From Oceanivirga salmonicida (lineage in GTDB: Bacteria; Fusobacteriota; Fusobacteriia; Fusobacteriales; Leptotrichiaceae): a DNA stretch of 51,504 nucleotides. This document shows, piece after piece, positions 41,064 through 48,615 of this stretch (positions are counted from its first letter, which is position 1; each line of letters opens with the position of its first letter). Location: positions 1 to 51,504 of the forward strand of contig NZ_LOQI01000002.1 in assembly GCF_001517915.1 (NCBI RefSeq). The letters are read 5' to 3'. Made by a program: the position numbers and the translations under genes. The notes below the pieces were generated by a model. It was not told the DNA's origin. It did no database searches and was given only the letters and a program-made list of their open reading frames with translations.

Positions 41064-42097
41064 TGAAAGCAAAAGAATTTATAGGAAAAATATTAAACGG
41101 TTTATCAATAGGTATAGTTGTAGCATTAATACCCAACGCAGTATTATCAGCAATATTAAAACCTTATATAGCAAATATGTATGTTGCAACATTACTAGAT
41201 TCATTAGTTATAATGCAAGCATTAGTTTCAGCAATAATAGGAATATTAGTAGGATTACAATTTGGATTTAATCCAATGAAAGCATCAATTATAGGGGCAA
41301 CAACTTTTATATCATCAGGAGTTATTATTAGAACAAGTGAAGGGCTAGTTATTAAGGGAGTAGGAGATTTAATAAATGTTATGATTTTTTCTGCCATAGC
41401 CGTACTAGTTACATTATGGCTAGATGATAAATTAGGTTCAGTTACAATAGTATTACAACCTATAATAGGAGCATTTATAGGGTTTATTGGTTTAATGTGT
41501 CTACCATATGTATCTAGTGTAACTACTAGTATAGGACTGCTTATAATTAGATTTACAACATTACAACCATTAATTATGTGTATATTTATAACAATTTCAT
41601 TTGGAATAATAGTAATATCACCTATATCAACAGTGGCAATAGGATTTGCAATAGGTCTAACAGGTTTAGCATCAGGTTCTGCTAATATGGGAATTACGGT
41701 AACTGCAGCAGTATTAGTTATTGGTTCAATATTTGCTAAAAATAAATCAGGAGTAACATTAGCAGTTTTATTAGGTGCCATGAAAATGATGATACCTAAT
41801 ATTGCTAAAAATCCAATAATGTATTTACCCATAATAGTTACTTCAATAGGTGGAGCATTAGGAGTAAAAATTTTAGGAATTACAGGTACAGCCAAAACAG
41901 CAGGTTTTGGTATAGTAGGTCTTATAGGACCAATAGAAGCATATGCTCAATTAGTACAAATAGGATCATCAGCACCAATAATGATAATAATAACAGCTTA
42001 TTTAATTATACCATTTGGATTAGCATTACTAATACATATATTATTTACAAGAGTTATAAAAATTTATTCAGACGATATTTATAAATTTGAAAATTAA
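41063..42097 (+). CDS. EIIC-like membrane permease (PTS EIIC_2 family)
   Basis: A 344-residue protein with about nine to ten hydrophobic segments rich in Gly, Ile and Ala (AIIGILVGLQFGFNPMKASI, SPISTVAIGFAIGLTGLASG). It matches the PTS EIIC_2-type permeases, which are found without EIIA/EIIB partners. Start is GTG at 41063, coupled to the reductase stop. Its substrate is unknown; the pairing suggests a compound related to the reductase. Confidence 0.75.
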   Translation: MKAKEFIGKILNGLSIGIVVALIPNAVLSAILKPYIANMYVATLLDSLVIMQALVSAIIGILVGLQFGFNPMKASIIGATTFISSGVIIRTSEGLVIKGVGDLINVMIFSAIAVLVTLWLDDKLGSVTIVLQPIIGAFIGFIGLMCLPYVSSVTTSIGLLIIRFTTLQPLIMCIFITISFGIIVISPISTVAIGFAIGLTGLASGSANMGITVTAAVLVIGSIFAKNKSGVTLAVLLGAMKMMIPNIAKNPIMYLPIIVTSIGGALGVKILGITGTAKTAGFGIVGLIGPIEAYAQLVQIGSSAPIMIIITAYLIIPFGLALLIHILFTRVIKIYSDDIYKFEN

Positions 42098-42141
42098 ATA
42101 AATAAAAAAGAATTAATTTATTTAAAATGGGGGGACATTTT

Positions 42142-42392
42142 AATTATAACAATAATAATTCTTGGAGAAGCAATATATAATTCAACAATAGGGTATCTAT
42201 ATTTTATGAAAATTTTCTTTCCATACATATCAAGGAATTATTTTAGCAATTTCTATTGGAATAATATTAGGATTAATTAATTATTATATGTATACTAAAA
42301 TATTTAAAGAAAAAAATTTAATATCATTTTTTATTGCTCATGGAATAGCAGATATATTTGGATTAACGATATTATCATATATTTTGGTTTGA
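42142..42392 (+). pseudogene. Decayed CPBP-family intramembrane protease fragment
   Basis: Within the 355-bp gap after the permease, two frames give pieces of a CPBP (Abi) protease: ILGEAIYNSTIGYLYFMK (a degraded form of the EExxxRGYLY motif) and then, in another frame, QGIILAISIGIILGLINYYM, FFIAHGIADIFGLTILSY (the second His motif) ending at TGA 42390-42392. No start or intact frame joins them. Assignment is by motif only. Confidence 0.5.
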
Positions 42393-42416
42393 AATTATTG
42401 AAAAAAATGCTATAAT
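42389..42416 (+). promoter_or_regulatory. Promoter for nfeD-SPFH-pspC
   Basis: -35 TTGAAA (42389-42394), 16-bp spacer, -10 TATAAT (42411-42416), overlapping the end of the decayed protease gene; about 37 nt to the ATG. Confidence 0.65.
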
Positions 42417-42452
42417 ATATTAATTAAAAAATAAAGAAAAAGAGGTGAAAAT

Positions 42453-42851
42453 ATGTCATACATATATTGGGGGCTACTTACAGGAATATTTATTGTTGTA
42501 GAAATAGCAATTCCTGCTCTTGTATCAGTTTGGTTTGCAATCTCTGCATTTATAGTCATGCTGTTATCATTTTTTATAACTGATATTAAAATCCAAATAT
42601 TAATATTTACAATAATATCAATTGCTTTAATGCTTACAACACAAAAATGGGTTAAAAAGACATTAAATAGCGAAAAAAACAGTAACGTTGGAGATGAAGT
42701 TACAGTAATAAAAAAAATAGAAGATAATAAATATGAAATAAGATATAAGGGGGGAATTTGGACCGCTATATCTAATGAAAACTTTGATGAAAAGGAAAAA
42801 GCATTTATTAAAGAATATAAAGGAAATAAGATAATAATAGAAAGAAGGTAA
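42453..42851 (+). CDS. NfeD-family membrane protein
   Basis: A 132-residue short NfeD: three N-terminal transmembrane segments (YWGLLTGIFIVVEIAIPAL and the following two) and a C-terminal OB-fold (VGDEVTVIKKIEDNKYEIRY, GGIWTAIS). NfeD proteins work with SPFH/stomatin-type proteins in membrane microdomains; the SPFH gene follows 3 nt downstream. SD AGAGGTG. Confidence 0.88.
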   Translation: MSYIYWGLLTGIFIVVEIAIPALVSVWFAISAFIVMLLSFFITDIKIQILIFTIISIALMLTTQKWVKKTLNSEKNSNVGDEVTVIKKIEDNKYEIRYKGGIWTAISNENFDEKEKAFIKEYKGNKIIIERR

Positions 42852-42854
42852 AAT

Positions 42855-43745
42855 ATGGGCGGAGCATTTGTATTAGGAATAACAGTAATTTTATTTGCTA
42901 TAATTATAGCAATATTATTTAATGGTATAAAAATAGTACCAGAATCATATGTTTATATAATTCAAAGATTAGGTAAATATAATAAACAATTACATGCAGG
43001 TTTTAATATAATAAATCCATTTTTTGATTCAGTTTCAAAAAAGGTAGTTTTAAAGGAAATGGTTAAAGATTTCCCTCCACAACCTGTAATTACAAAAGAT
43101 AATGCAACTATGATGATAGATACGGTTGTATATTTCCAAATAACAGACCCTAAGTTATATACTTATGGAGTTGAAAATCCAATTTCAGCAATTGAAAATT
43201 TAACAGCAACAACATTAAGAAACATTATAGGGGATTTAACAGTTGACCAAACTTTAACATCAAGAGATACAATAAATTCAAAAATGAGAATAGAATTAGA
43301 TGAAGCAACAGACCCTTGGGGGATAAAAGTAAATAGAGTTGAATTAAAGAGTATTATTCCACCTGAAGAAATTAGAGAAGCAATGGAAAAAGAAATGAAG
43401 GCAGAACGTGTTAAAAGAGCAACAGTTTTAGAAGCACAAGCTAAAAAAGAAAGTGCTATTTTAATTGCTGAAGGAGAAAAGCAAGCAGCAATATTAAGAG
43501 CAGAAGCAGAAAAAGAAGTTCAAATTAAAGAAGCTGAAGGACAAGCTGAAGCATTAAAAACTATGAAAACTGCCGAAAGTGAAGGTATAAGATTACTAAA
43601 TGAAAATGTACCAAAAGAAGAAATTTTAAAAATACAAGCTCTAAGAACTTTAAGTGAAGTAGCAGATGGTAAGGCAACTAAGATAATAATACCTAGCGAA
43701 ATACAAAATTTAGCAAGTTTAATAACTAGCATTAAGGAATTATAA
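42855..43745 (+). CDS. SPFH/stomatin-family protein (QmcA-like)
   Basis: A 296-residue protein with one N-terminal membrane anchor (residues about 5-25) and an SPFH domain: VPESYVYIIQRLGKYNKQLH, DNATMMIDTVVYFQITDPKL, NPISAIENLTATTLRNIIGD and TLTSRDTIN, then a coiled coil (KAERVKRATVLEAQAKKESA) and AEAEKEVQIKEAEGQAEAL. Forms large oligomeric cages in the inner membrane that control proteases and lipid order. Confidence 0.93.
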   Translation: MGGAFVLGITVILFAIIIAILFNGIKIVPESYVYIIQRLGKYNKQLHAGFNIINPFFDSVSKKVVLKEMVKDFPPQPVITKDNATMMIDTVVYFQITDPKLYTYGVENPISAIENLTATTLRNIIGDLTVDQTLTSRDTINSKMRIELDEATDPWGIKVNRVELKSIIPPEEIREAMEKEMKAERVKRATVLEAQAKKESAILIAEGEKQAAILRAEAEKEVQIKEAEGQAEALKTMKTAESEGIRLLNENVPKEEILKIQALRTLSEVADGKATKIIIPSEIQNLASLITSIKEL

Positions 43746-43987
43746 TGAAAAAAATATATAGAAGCAAAAAAGATAGAATGATATTTGGAGTATGTGGTGG
43801 ACTAGGAGAATATTTTGAAGTAGACCCATCAATTATTAGAATAGTATGGATTTTTTCTTGTGCTTTTTTCGGACTAACAATACTTCCTTATTTTATAATA
43901 GCAGTAATTTTGCCAGAAGACCCAAGAACAGGTCAATGTAATCACAAATGTAAATGTGATGAAAATACAATAGAATATGAAGATTAA
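43745..43987 (+). CDS. PspC-domain protein with C-terminal Cys cluster
   Basis: An 80-residue PspC protein: KKIYRSKKDRMIFGVCGGLG, FEVDPSIIRIVWIFS and two hydrophobic segments, ending ILPEDP, all canonical. After this comes an unusual QCNHKCKC segment (Cys65, His67, Cys69, Cys71), a potential metal site. It starts on the last base of the SPFH gene. No other phage-shock gene is present, so it may report membrane stress to the SPFH/NfeD pair. Confidence 0.88.
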   Translation: MKKIYRSKKDRMIFGVCGGLGEYFEVDPSIIRIVWIFSCAFFGLTILPYFIIAVILPEDPRTGQCNHKCKCDENTIEYED

Positions 43988-44007
43988 AAAAAATTAAGAT
44001 AATAAAA

Positions 44008-44040
44008 GAAAATATCATGCTATAAAGTGTGATATTTTTT
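44008..44040 (+). terminator. Terminator after the pspC-like gene
   Basis: AAATATCA and TGATATTT form an 8-bp stem, followed by TTT. The remaining gap to 44157 shows no gene. Confidence 0.7.
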
Positions 44041-44157
44041 GTATGAAATAAATATCATAATGAATAAAAAAAGATAAATTAGTAAAATTTTATTCGATTT
44101 ATTATTAAATGTAAATAAGTAAATATTTAGTGTTTTTTTCATAACTTTTTAATTCCA

Positions 44158-44186
44158 TTGAAAAAAAAACTCCTAAATGGTAAAAT
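44158..44186 (+). promoter_or_regulatory. Promoter for azlD-prfB and following genes
   Basis: -35 TTGAAA (44158-44163), 17-bp spacer, -10 TAAAAT (44181-44186). CCATT and AATGG flank the spacer as a small inverted repeat (44155-44180), a possible operator. Confidence 0.65.
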
Positions 44187-44215
44187 AAACATATCAAATT
44201 AAAAGGAGAAAATAC

Positions 44216-44545
44216 TTGGGAAACAGTAATTTATATATAATAATTTTAATAGTTGCAATATTTACTATTATTTTTAGAATTTTACCTATATTTATAAAAA
44301 TACCTGAAAACAATAAATATATTAATACTTTTTTTGATATATTACCTATATCAATATTATCTGTTTTGGCTATTCCAGAAGTATTTGTATCTTTGGGGAA
44401 TAATTACATAGATATAATAATTAGTATATTAGGAGTAATATTTGTAGCATATTTAACATATACGAAAAAGAGTTTAGCTTTTATTGCGATGACATCAATT
44501 TTTTTTATTGGCACATTAAGGGGGTTAAGTTTTGGAAGTTTTTGA
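44216..44545 (+). CDS. AzlD-like small membrane protein (TTG start)
   Basis: A 109-residue hydrophobic protein with about four segments, resembling AzlD, the small subunit of branched-chain amino acid exporters (FRILPIFIK near the N-terminus, PISILSVLAIPEVF in the middle). The partner AzlC is absent from the window. The start is TTG, chosen because AAAGGAG lies 7 nt upstream and no ATG exists in frame nearby. The 3' end overlaps prfB. Confidence 0.7.
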   Translation: MGNSNLYIIILIVAIFTIIFRILPIFIKIPENNKYINTFFDILPISILSVLAIPEVFVSLGNNYIDIIISILGVIFVAYLTYTKKSLAFIAMTSIFFIGTLRGLSFGSF

Positions 44546-45620
44546 AATAAAAAAAGAAGTAAAAAATATATATGACGGATTAAAAAACTCTTTAATAATA
44601 AAAGAAAAAGAAGAAAAAATAAAAAAATTAGAAAAAGAAGTTTTAAAAGAAGGTTTTTGGGATAGAGAAGATAATAAATTAATTCTACAAGAAATAAATA
44701 AAAATAAAATATTTATTCAAGATACATATAGAATAATAGAAACTTATGAAAACATACAAATTTTATTAGAGTTTATAGATAGTGGAGATGATGCTTCTAT
44801 TAAAGATTTGGAACACACATATGAGGAGTTTTTAAATATTACCGATGAATTTAATAATAAAATATTACTAAATGGTGAGTATGATATAAATTCAGCCATA
44901 GTAACAATAAATTCAGGAGCAGGTGGAACAGAAGCCTGTGATTGGGCTAATATGCTATACAGAATGTATGAAAGATGGGCAAATAAAAAAGGATTTAAAT
45001 TAGAAATATTAGATATATTAACAGGAGAAGAAGCTGGAATAAAATCCATAACAGTAAACATTAAAGGAGAATATGCTTATGGACTACTTTCTTGTGAAAA
45101 GGGAGTTCATAGATTGGTTAGAATATCACCTTTTGATTCTAATGCTAGAAGGCACACTTCTTTTGCGGCAGTTAATGTAGTGCCCGAAATAGAAGATGAT
45201 GTAAGTATAAATTTAAACATGTCAGATTTAAATATAGATACATATAGGGCAAGTGGTGCAGGTGGACAGCATGTAAATACAACGGATTCTGCAGTTAGAA
45301 TAACTCATTTACCAACAGGAGTAGTTGTAACTTGTCAAAATGAAAGATCTCAGTTAAAAAATAAGGAATCAGCCTTAAAGGTTTTAAAGGCTAAATTATT
45401 TGAACTTGAATTAGAAAAAAAAGAAAAAGAAATGAAAGAAATAAAGGGCGAAGAAAATAAGATAGAATGGGGAAGCCAAATTAGATCATATGTAATGCAA
45501 CCGTATAAAATGGTTAAGGATCATAGAACTAAATTGGAAGAAGGAAATGTAGATAAAGTAATGGATGGAGATATAGATGAGTTTATAACTTCATATTTAA
45601 AGTATAAAGCTAATGTATAA
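44532..45620 (+). CDS. prfB: Peptide chain release factor 2, no programmed frameshift
   Basis: Releases chains at UAA/UGA. The stop-codon tripeptide SPF (199-201, in RISPFDSNARRHTSF) and the GGQ loop (244-246, GAGGQHVNTTDSAVRIT) are present. The 362-residue frame is continuous: the in-frame UGA and CUU slip site found near codon 25 of most prfB genes is absent. I take TTG at 44532 as the start, with AAGGGGG 8 nt upstream; it overlaps azlD by 14 nt, so its translation is probably coupled. Confidence 0.93.
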   Translation: MEVFEIKKEVKNIYDGLKNSLIIKEKEEKIKKLEKEVLKEGFWDREDNKLILQEINKNKIFIQDTYRIIETYENIQILLEFIDSGDDASIKDLEHTYEEFLNITDEFNNKILLNGEYDINSAIVTINSGAGGTEACDWANMLYRMYERWANKKGFKLEILDILTGEEAGIKSITVNIKGEYAYGLLSCEKGVHRLVRISPFDSNARRHTSFAAVNVVPEIEDDVSINLNMSDLNIDTYRASGAGGQHVNTTDSAVRITHLPTGVVVTCQNERSQLKNKESALKVLKAKLFELELEKKEKEMKEIKGEENKIEWGSQIRSYVMQPYKMVKDHRTKLEEGNVDKVMDGDIDEFITSYLKYKANV

Positions 45621-45629
45621 AGGAGAAAT

Positions 45630-46454
45630 ATGAGATATAATAGAAGAAATATGCAAAATATAAAAAAATGGAAAAGAATATTAAATATATTTTTAGTATT
45701 AGTATTATTATTTGTTTCTAAAGATATAATTGTAAATAAATTTTTTAATAAAACTATGGTAACAGTTCCTAGTGTAGTAAATTTAGAAAAGAAAGAAGCT
45801 ATCAAAATTTTGAGAAAGGCAAATTTAGATTATAACTTCATAAGTTCAAGATCTAATCAAGTTCCGTTTAATTATGTATATAGTCAAAGCCCAGAAGCAA
45901 ATGAAAAAGTAAAAATGAATAGGGCAATTAAACTATATGTTAATGATGAAGAAGGAGCAAGTTTACCTGATTTAAGAAATTTACCTTTAGTAGAAGCTAT
46001 GGCTATGTTAAAAGAAAAAAATATAGAAGTTATAAGAGTAGACTATATTTCAACTAATTTAGAAGAAGATAAAGTATTAGCTAGTTACCCAAAAGAAGGA
46101 AGTTTAATAAAATATGGAGAAAAATTAGCATTATTAGTATCAACACAAAAATTAGTTAAAGATAATGTAATGCCAAATGTAATAGGGCTTAATTTATTAG
46201 ATGCTGAAAAAATCTTATTAGATTTAAAATTAAATGTTACAGATGTTATAGGTGTAAAAGGAAGAGATATTCCAGAAAATACAGTGATAAGAACAGAACC
46301 TTTACCTGATACAGAACTTTCAAAAGATACAGAAATTAAAATTTATGTAAGTGTTCCTAAAAATGATGAAACACCTGAAAATCTTAAATTAAATCAACAA
46401 TATATAGATAATATTATAAAAAAAGCATTAGAGGAAAAAAATGAATCAAATTAA
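45630..46454 (+). CDS. Membrane-anchored triple-PASTA protein without kinase domain
   Basis: A 274-residue protein with a basic N-terminus, one transmembrane helix (about 15-35) and three PASTA repeats outside (about 43-105, 111-171, 179-243; for example VPSVVNLEKKEAIKILRKAN and MPNVIGLNLLDAEKILLDLK). PASTA domains bind peptidoglycan fragments or cell-wall enzymes. In Firmicutes the gene before rsgA-rpe is prkC, a Ser/Thr kinase with this same extracellular part. Here the kinase is replaced by about 14 basic residues. SD AAAGGAG. Confidence 0.88.
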   Translation: MRYNRRNMQNIKKWKRILNIFLVLVLLFVSKDIIVNKFFNKTMVTVPSVVNLEKKEAIKILRKANLDYNFISSRSNQVPFNYVYSQSPEANEKVKMNRAIKLYVNDEEGASLPDLRNLPLVEAMAMLKEKNIEVIRVDYISTNLEEDKVLASYPKEGSLIKYGEKLALLVSTQKLVKDNVMPNVIGLNLLDAEKILLDLKLNVTDVIGVKGRDIPENTVIRTEPLPDTELSKDTEIKIYVSVPKNDETPENLKLNQQYIDNIIKKALEEKNESN

Positions 46455-47325
46455 TTATAGAGTTATAGGAAAAACACAGGGTTTTTATGAAGTTATAGAT
46501 AATCTTGGAAATATTTATACTACTAAACTTAAAGGAACTCTTAAAAGAGAAAATAGCAAATTAAATTGTGTTATAGGTGATAAAGTAGAAATTTCAATTA
46601 AAGATATGCTAATAACTAATGTATTAGAAAGAAAAAATTTATTACTTAGACCCTTAGTTTCTAATATAGATTATGTAGCTATAATGACTAGTATAATTAA
46701 TCCCACTTTTGATATAAATGCTTTTCAAAAAAAATTATTATGGGTAGATAAACAAAAAATTAAAACTATTTTAATAATAAATAAAATAGATTTAGTAAAT
46801 GATATAGAAAGAAAAGATTTTATAGAAAATTTAAAATCTAAAATTAAACATATAAAAATATTTGAAATAAGTGTAGAAAAAAACATAGGAATTACAGAAT
46901 TAAAAGAGTTTTTAAAAGAAAAAATAATAGTATTATCAGGAGCTAGTGGAGTAGGGAAATCTAGTTTAGTTAATAATATTTTAGAAAATGAAACACTAGA
47001 AGTAGGAAATATTAGTAGAAAAACTAAAAAAGGAAAAAATACTACAATAATAACTAAATATTTTGAAAAAAATGGTATAAAAATTTTTGATACACCAGGT
47101 TATAGTTCAATAGCATTACCAGAATATGATGAAATAAGAGAAATAATGACATGGATACCTGATTTTGAAAATTATTTATATCAATGTAAATTTAAAGATT
47201 GCTTACATTTAATAGAACCGGATTGTAATATAATAAAAGAAGTTGAAAAAGGAAATATTAATAAATACAGATATGAATTTTACAAAAAATTAATTGAAGG
47301 AGAAAATAACAATGAAAGAAATTAA
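46441..47325 (+). CDS. rsgA: Ribosome small-subunit GTPase RsgA
   Basis: A circularly permuted GTPase for late 30S assembly. Order is as expected: OB domain (about 1-65), G4 NKID (114-117), then G1 GASGVGKSS (167-175), G3 DTPG (217-220) and a C-terminal zinc knuckle with Cys249, Cys254, His256 and Cys262. 294 residues. Its start overlaps the PASTA gene by 14 nt and its end overlaps rpe by 14 nt. Confidence 0.97.
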   Translation: MNQINYRVIGKTQGFYEVIDNLGNIYTTKLKGTLKRENSKLNCVIGDKVEISIKDMLITNVLERKNLLLRPLVSNIDYVAIMTSIINPTFDINAFQKKLLWVDKQKIKTILIINKIDLVNDIERKDFIENLKSKIKHIKIFEISVEKNIGITELKEFLKEKIIVLSGASGVGKSSLVNNILENETLEVGNISRKTKKGKNTTIITKYFEKNGIKIFDTPGYSSIALPEYDEIREIMTWIPDFENYLYQCKFKDCLHLIEPDCNIIKEVEKGNINKYRYEFYKKLIEGENNNERN

Positions 47326-47944
47326 AATTGCCCCATCACTATTATCTGCTGATTTTTCTGATTTAAAAAATGAAGTTATAGCAATAGAAAAAGCAGGAGC
47401 AACTCATTTACATTTAGATGTTATGGATGGAGATTTTGTACCAAATATAACTTTTGGGGCAGGATTAATAGGGGCTATAAGAAAGCATACGAATTTAATT
47501 TTTGATATACACATGATGGTTACTAATCCTGAAAGATATATAGATGACATGGTAAAAGCTGGTGCAGATAGTATAACTGTTCACTTAGAAGCGACTAAAC
47601 ATTTAGATAGAGTAGTTGAATTAATAAAATCGCATGGAGTTAGGGCATCAGTAGCACTTAATCCTTCAAGCCCAATATGCTTATTAGATGATATTGCTCA
47701 TAAATTAGATATGGTTTTAATAATGTCAGTAAACCCAGGGTTTGGTGGACAAAAATTTATACCAAGAGCAATAGATAAAATTAAAGAATTAAGAGAAAAA
47801 TATCCTAATTTAGATATAGAAGTAGATGGTGGAATTAATAGCGAAACAGCAGTATTAGTGAAAAATGCAGGAGCTAATATATTAGTTGCAGGTTCTTATG
47901 TATTTGGTGGAGACTATAAACAAAGAATAGATAGTTTAAAGTAG
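47312..47944 (+). CDS. rpe: Ribulose-phosphate 3-epimerase
   Basis: Interconverts ribulose-5-P and xylulose-5-P. IAPSLLSADFSDL, HLDVMDGDFVPNITFG, FDIHMMVTNPERYI, MSVNPGFGGQKFI and EVDGGINSETA contain all metal and catalytic residues (two Asp, two His). From the ATG at 47312 (SD AAGGAG) it has about 210 residues; an earlier in-frame codon at 47294 lacks a ribosome site. It follows rsgA as in Firmicutes. Confidence 0.96.
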   Translation: MKEIKIAPSLLSADFSDLKNEVIAIEKAGATHLHLDVMDGDFVPNITFGAGLIGAIRKHTNLIFDIHMMVTNPERYIDDMVKAGADSITVHLEATKHLDRVVELIKSHGVRASVALNPSSPICLLDDIAHKLDMVLIMSVNPGFGGQKFIPRAIDKIKELREKYPNLDIEVDGGINSETAVLVKNAGANILVAGSYVFGGDYKQRIDSLK

Positions 47945-47952
47945 GAGTTATT

Positions 47953-48615
47953 ATGATTGAAGATATAGAAAAATTAATATATGAATTCTATAAATTATAC
48001 TATAAAATTGAACAATTAAGTTTAGATAATACTATTAGATGCTTAACACAAAATGAAATACATGTAATAAATTTAATAGGAAATAGTAGTTTAACTATGA
48101 ATGAATTGTGTGATAAATTAGGAACAACATTAGGAACAACTTCAATAGCCATTAATAAGTTGGAAAAGAAAAATTTTGTTAAAAGACAAAAAGATAAAAA
48201 AGACAAAAGAAAAGTATATGTTTCTCTTAGTCTTAAAGGAAATATGGCATATAAATTTCATGGTAATTTTCATAGACATGTGATAGAAAAAGCAACAAAG
48301 AAAATATCAAAAAAAGATATACAAATTTTTTACAATACCTTTAAAACTATAAAAGAAAATTTAGAGCAGTTAAAAAAAGAATATGAACCTATACTTTTAC
48401 CAGATTTAGAAATAGATGATATAGTTCAAATAGAAGAAATTAAACTTTCACATGCTGCTTTTAAATATTTAAATGAAAAAGGCATTATAATAGGCAAAGA
48501 AATTAAACTTTTAGAAAAAGATAAAACAACTATAACTGTTGAAACAATAAAAGGAATTAAAGTAATAACATTAGAAGATGCCTTAGGCATACATTGTATA
48601 AAAAAAGGAAAATAA
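47953..48615 (+). CDS. MarR-type regulator fused to a FeoA-like domain
   Basis: A 220-residue probable repressor. Residues about 5-140 are a MarR winged helix: LTQNEIHVINLIGNSSLTMN, LGTTLGTTSIAINKLEKKNF (recognition helix) and RQKDKKDKRKVYVSLSLKG (wing). Residues about 150-218 form an SH3-like FeoA/DtxR-C domain (LPDLEIDDIVQIEEIKLS, KGIIIGKEIKLLEKDK, ITLEDALGIHCIKKG). The combination suggests a metal-sensing, DtxR-like function on a MarR scaffold. It is cotranscribed with rpe and rqcH. No metal transporter gene is adjacent. Confidence 0.78.
   Translation: MIEDIEKLIYEFYKLYYKIEQLSLDNTIRCLTQNEIHVINLIGNSSLTMNELCDKLGTTLGTTSIAINKLEKKNFVKRQKDKKDKRKVYVSLSLKGNMAYKFHGNFHRHVIEKATKKISKKDIQIFYNTFKTIKENLEQLKKEYEPILLPDLEIDDIVQIEEIKLSHAAFKYLNEKGIIIGKEIKLLEKDKTTITVETIKGIKVITLEDALGIHCIKKGK

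Noticed and set aside
41164-41895. 243-codon frame antisense to the EIIC-like permease
   Set aside because: Rich in Ile/Pro/Thr as expected from the complement of a hydrophobic gene; no ribosome site; the plus-strand frame is coupled to panE.
44155-44180. Operator formed by CCATT/AATGG
   Set aside because: Five-base arms are expected by chance in this sequence; mentioned only as a possibility in the promoter entry.
44532-44650. Programmed +1 frameshift site in prfB
   Set aside because: No CUU-UGA site; the reading frame is continuous from the TTG start.
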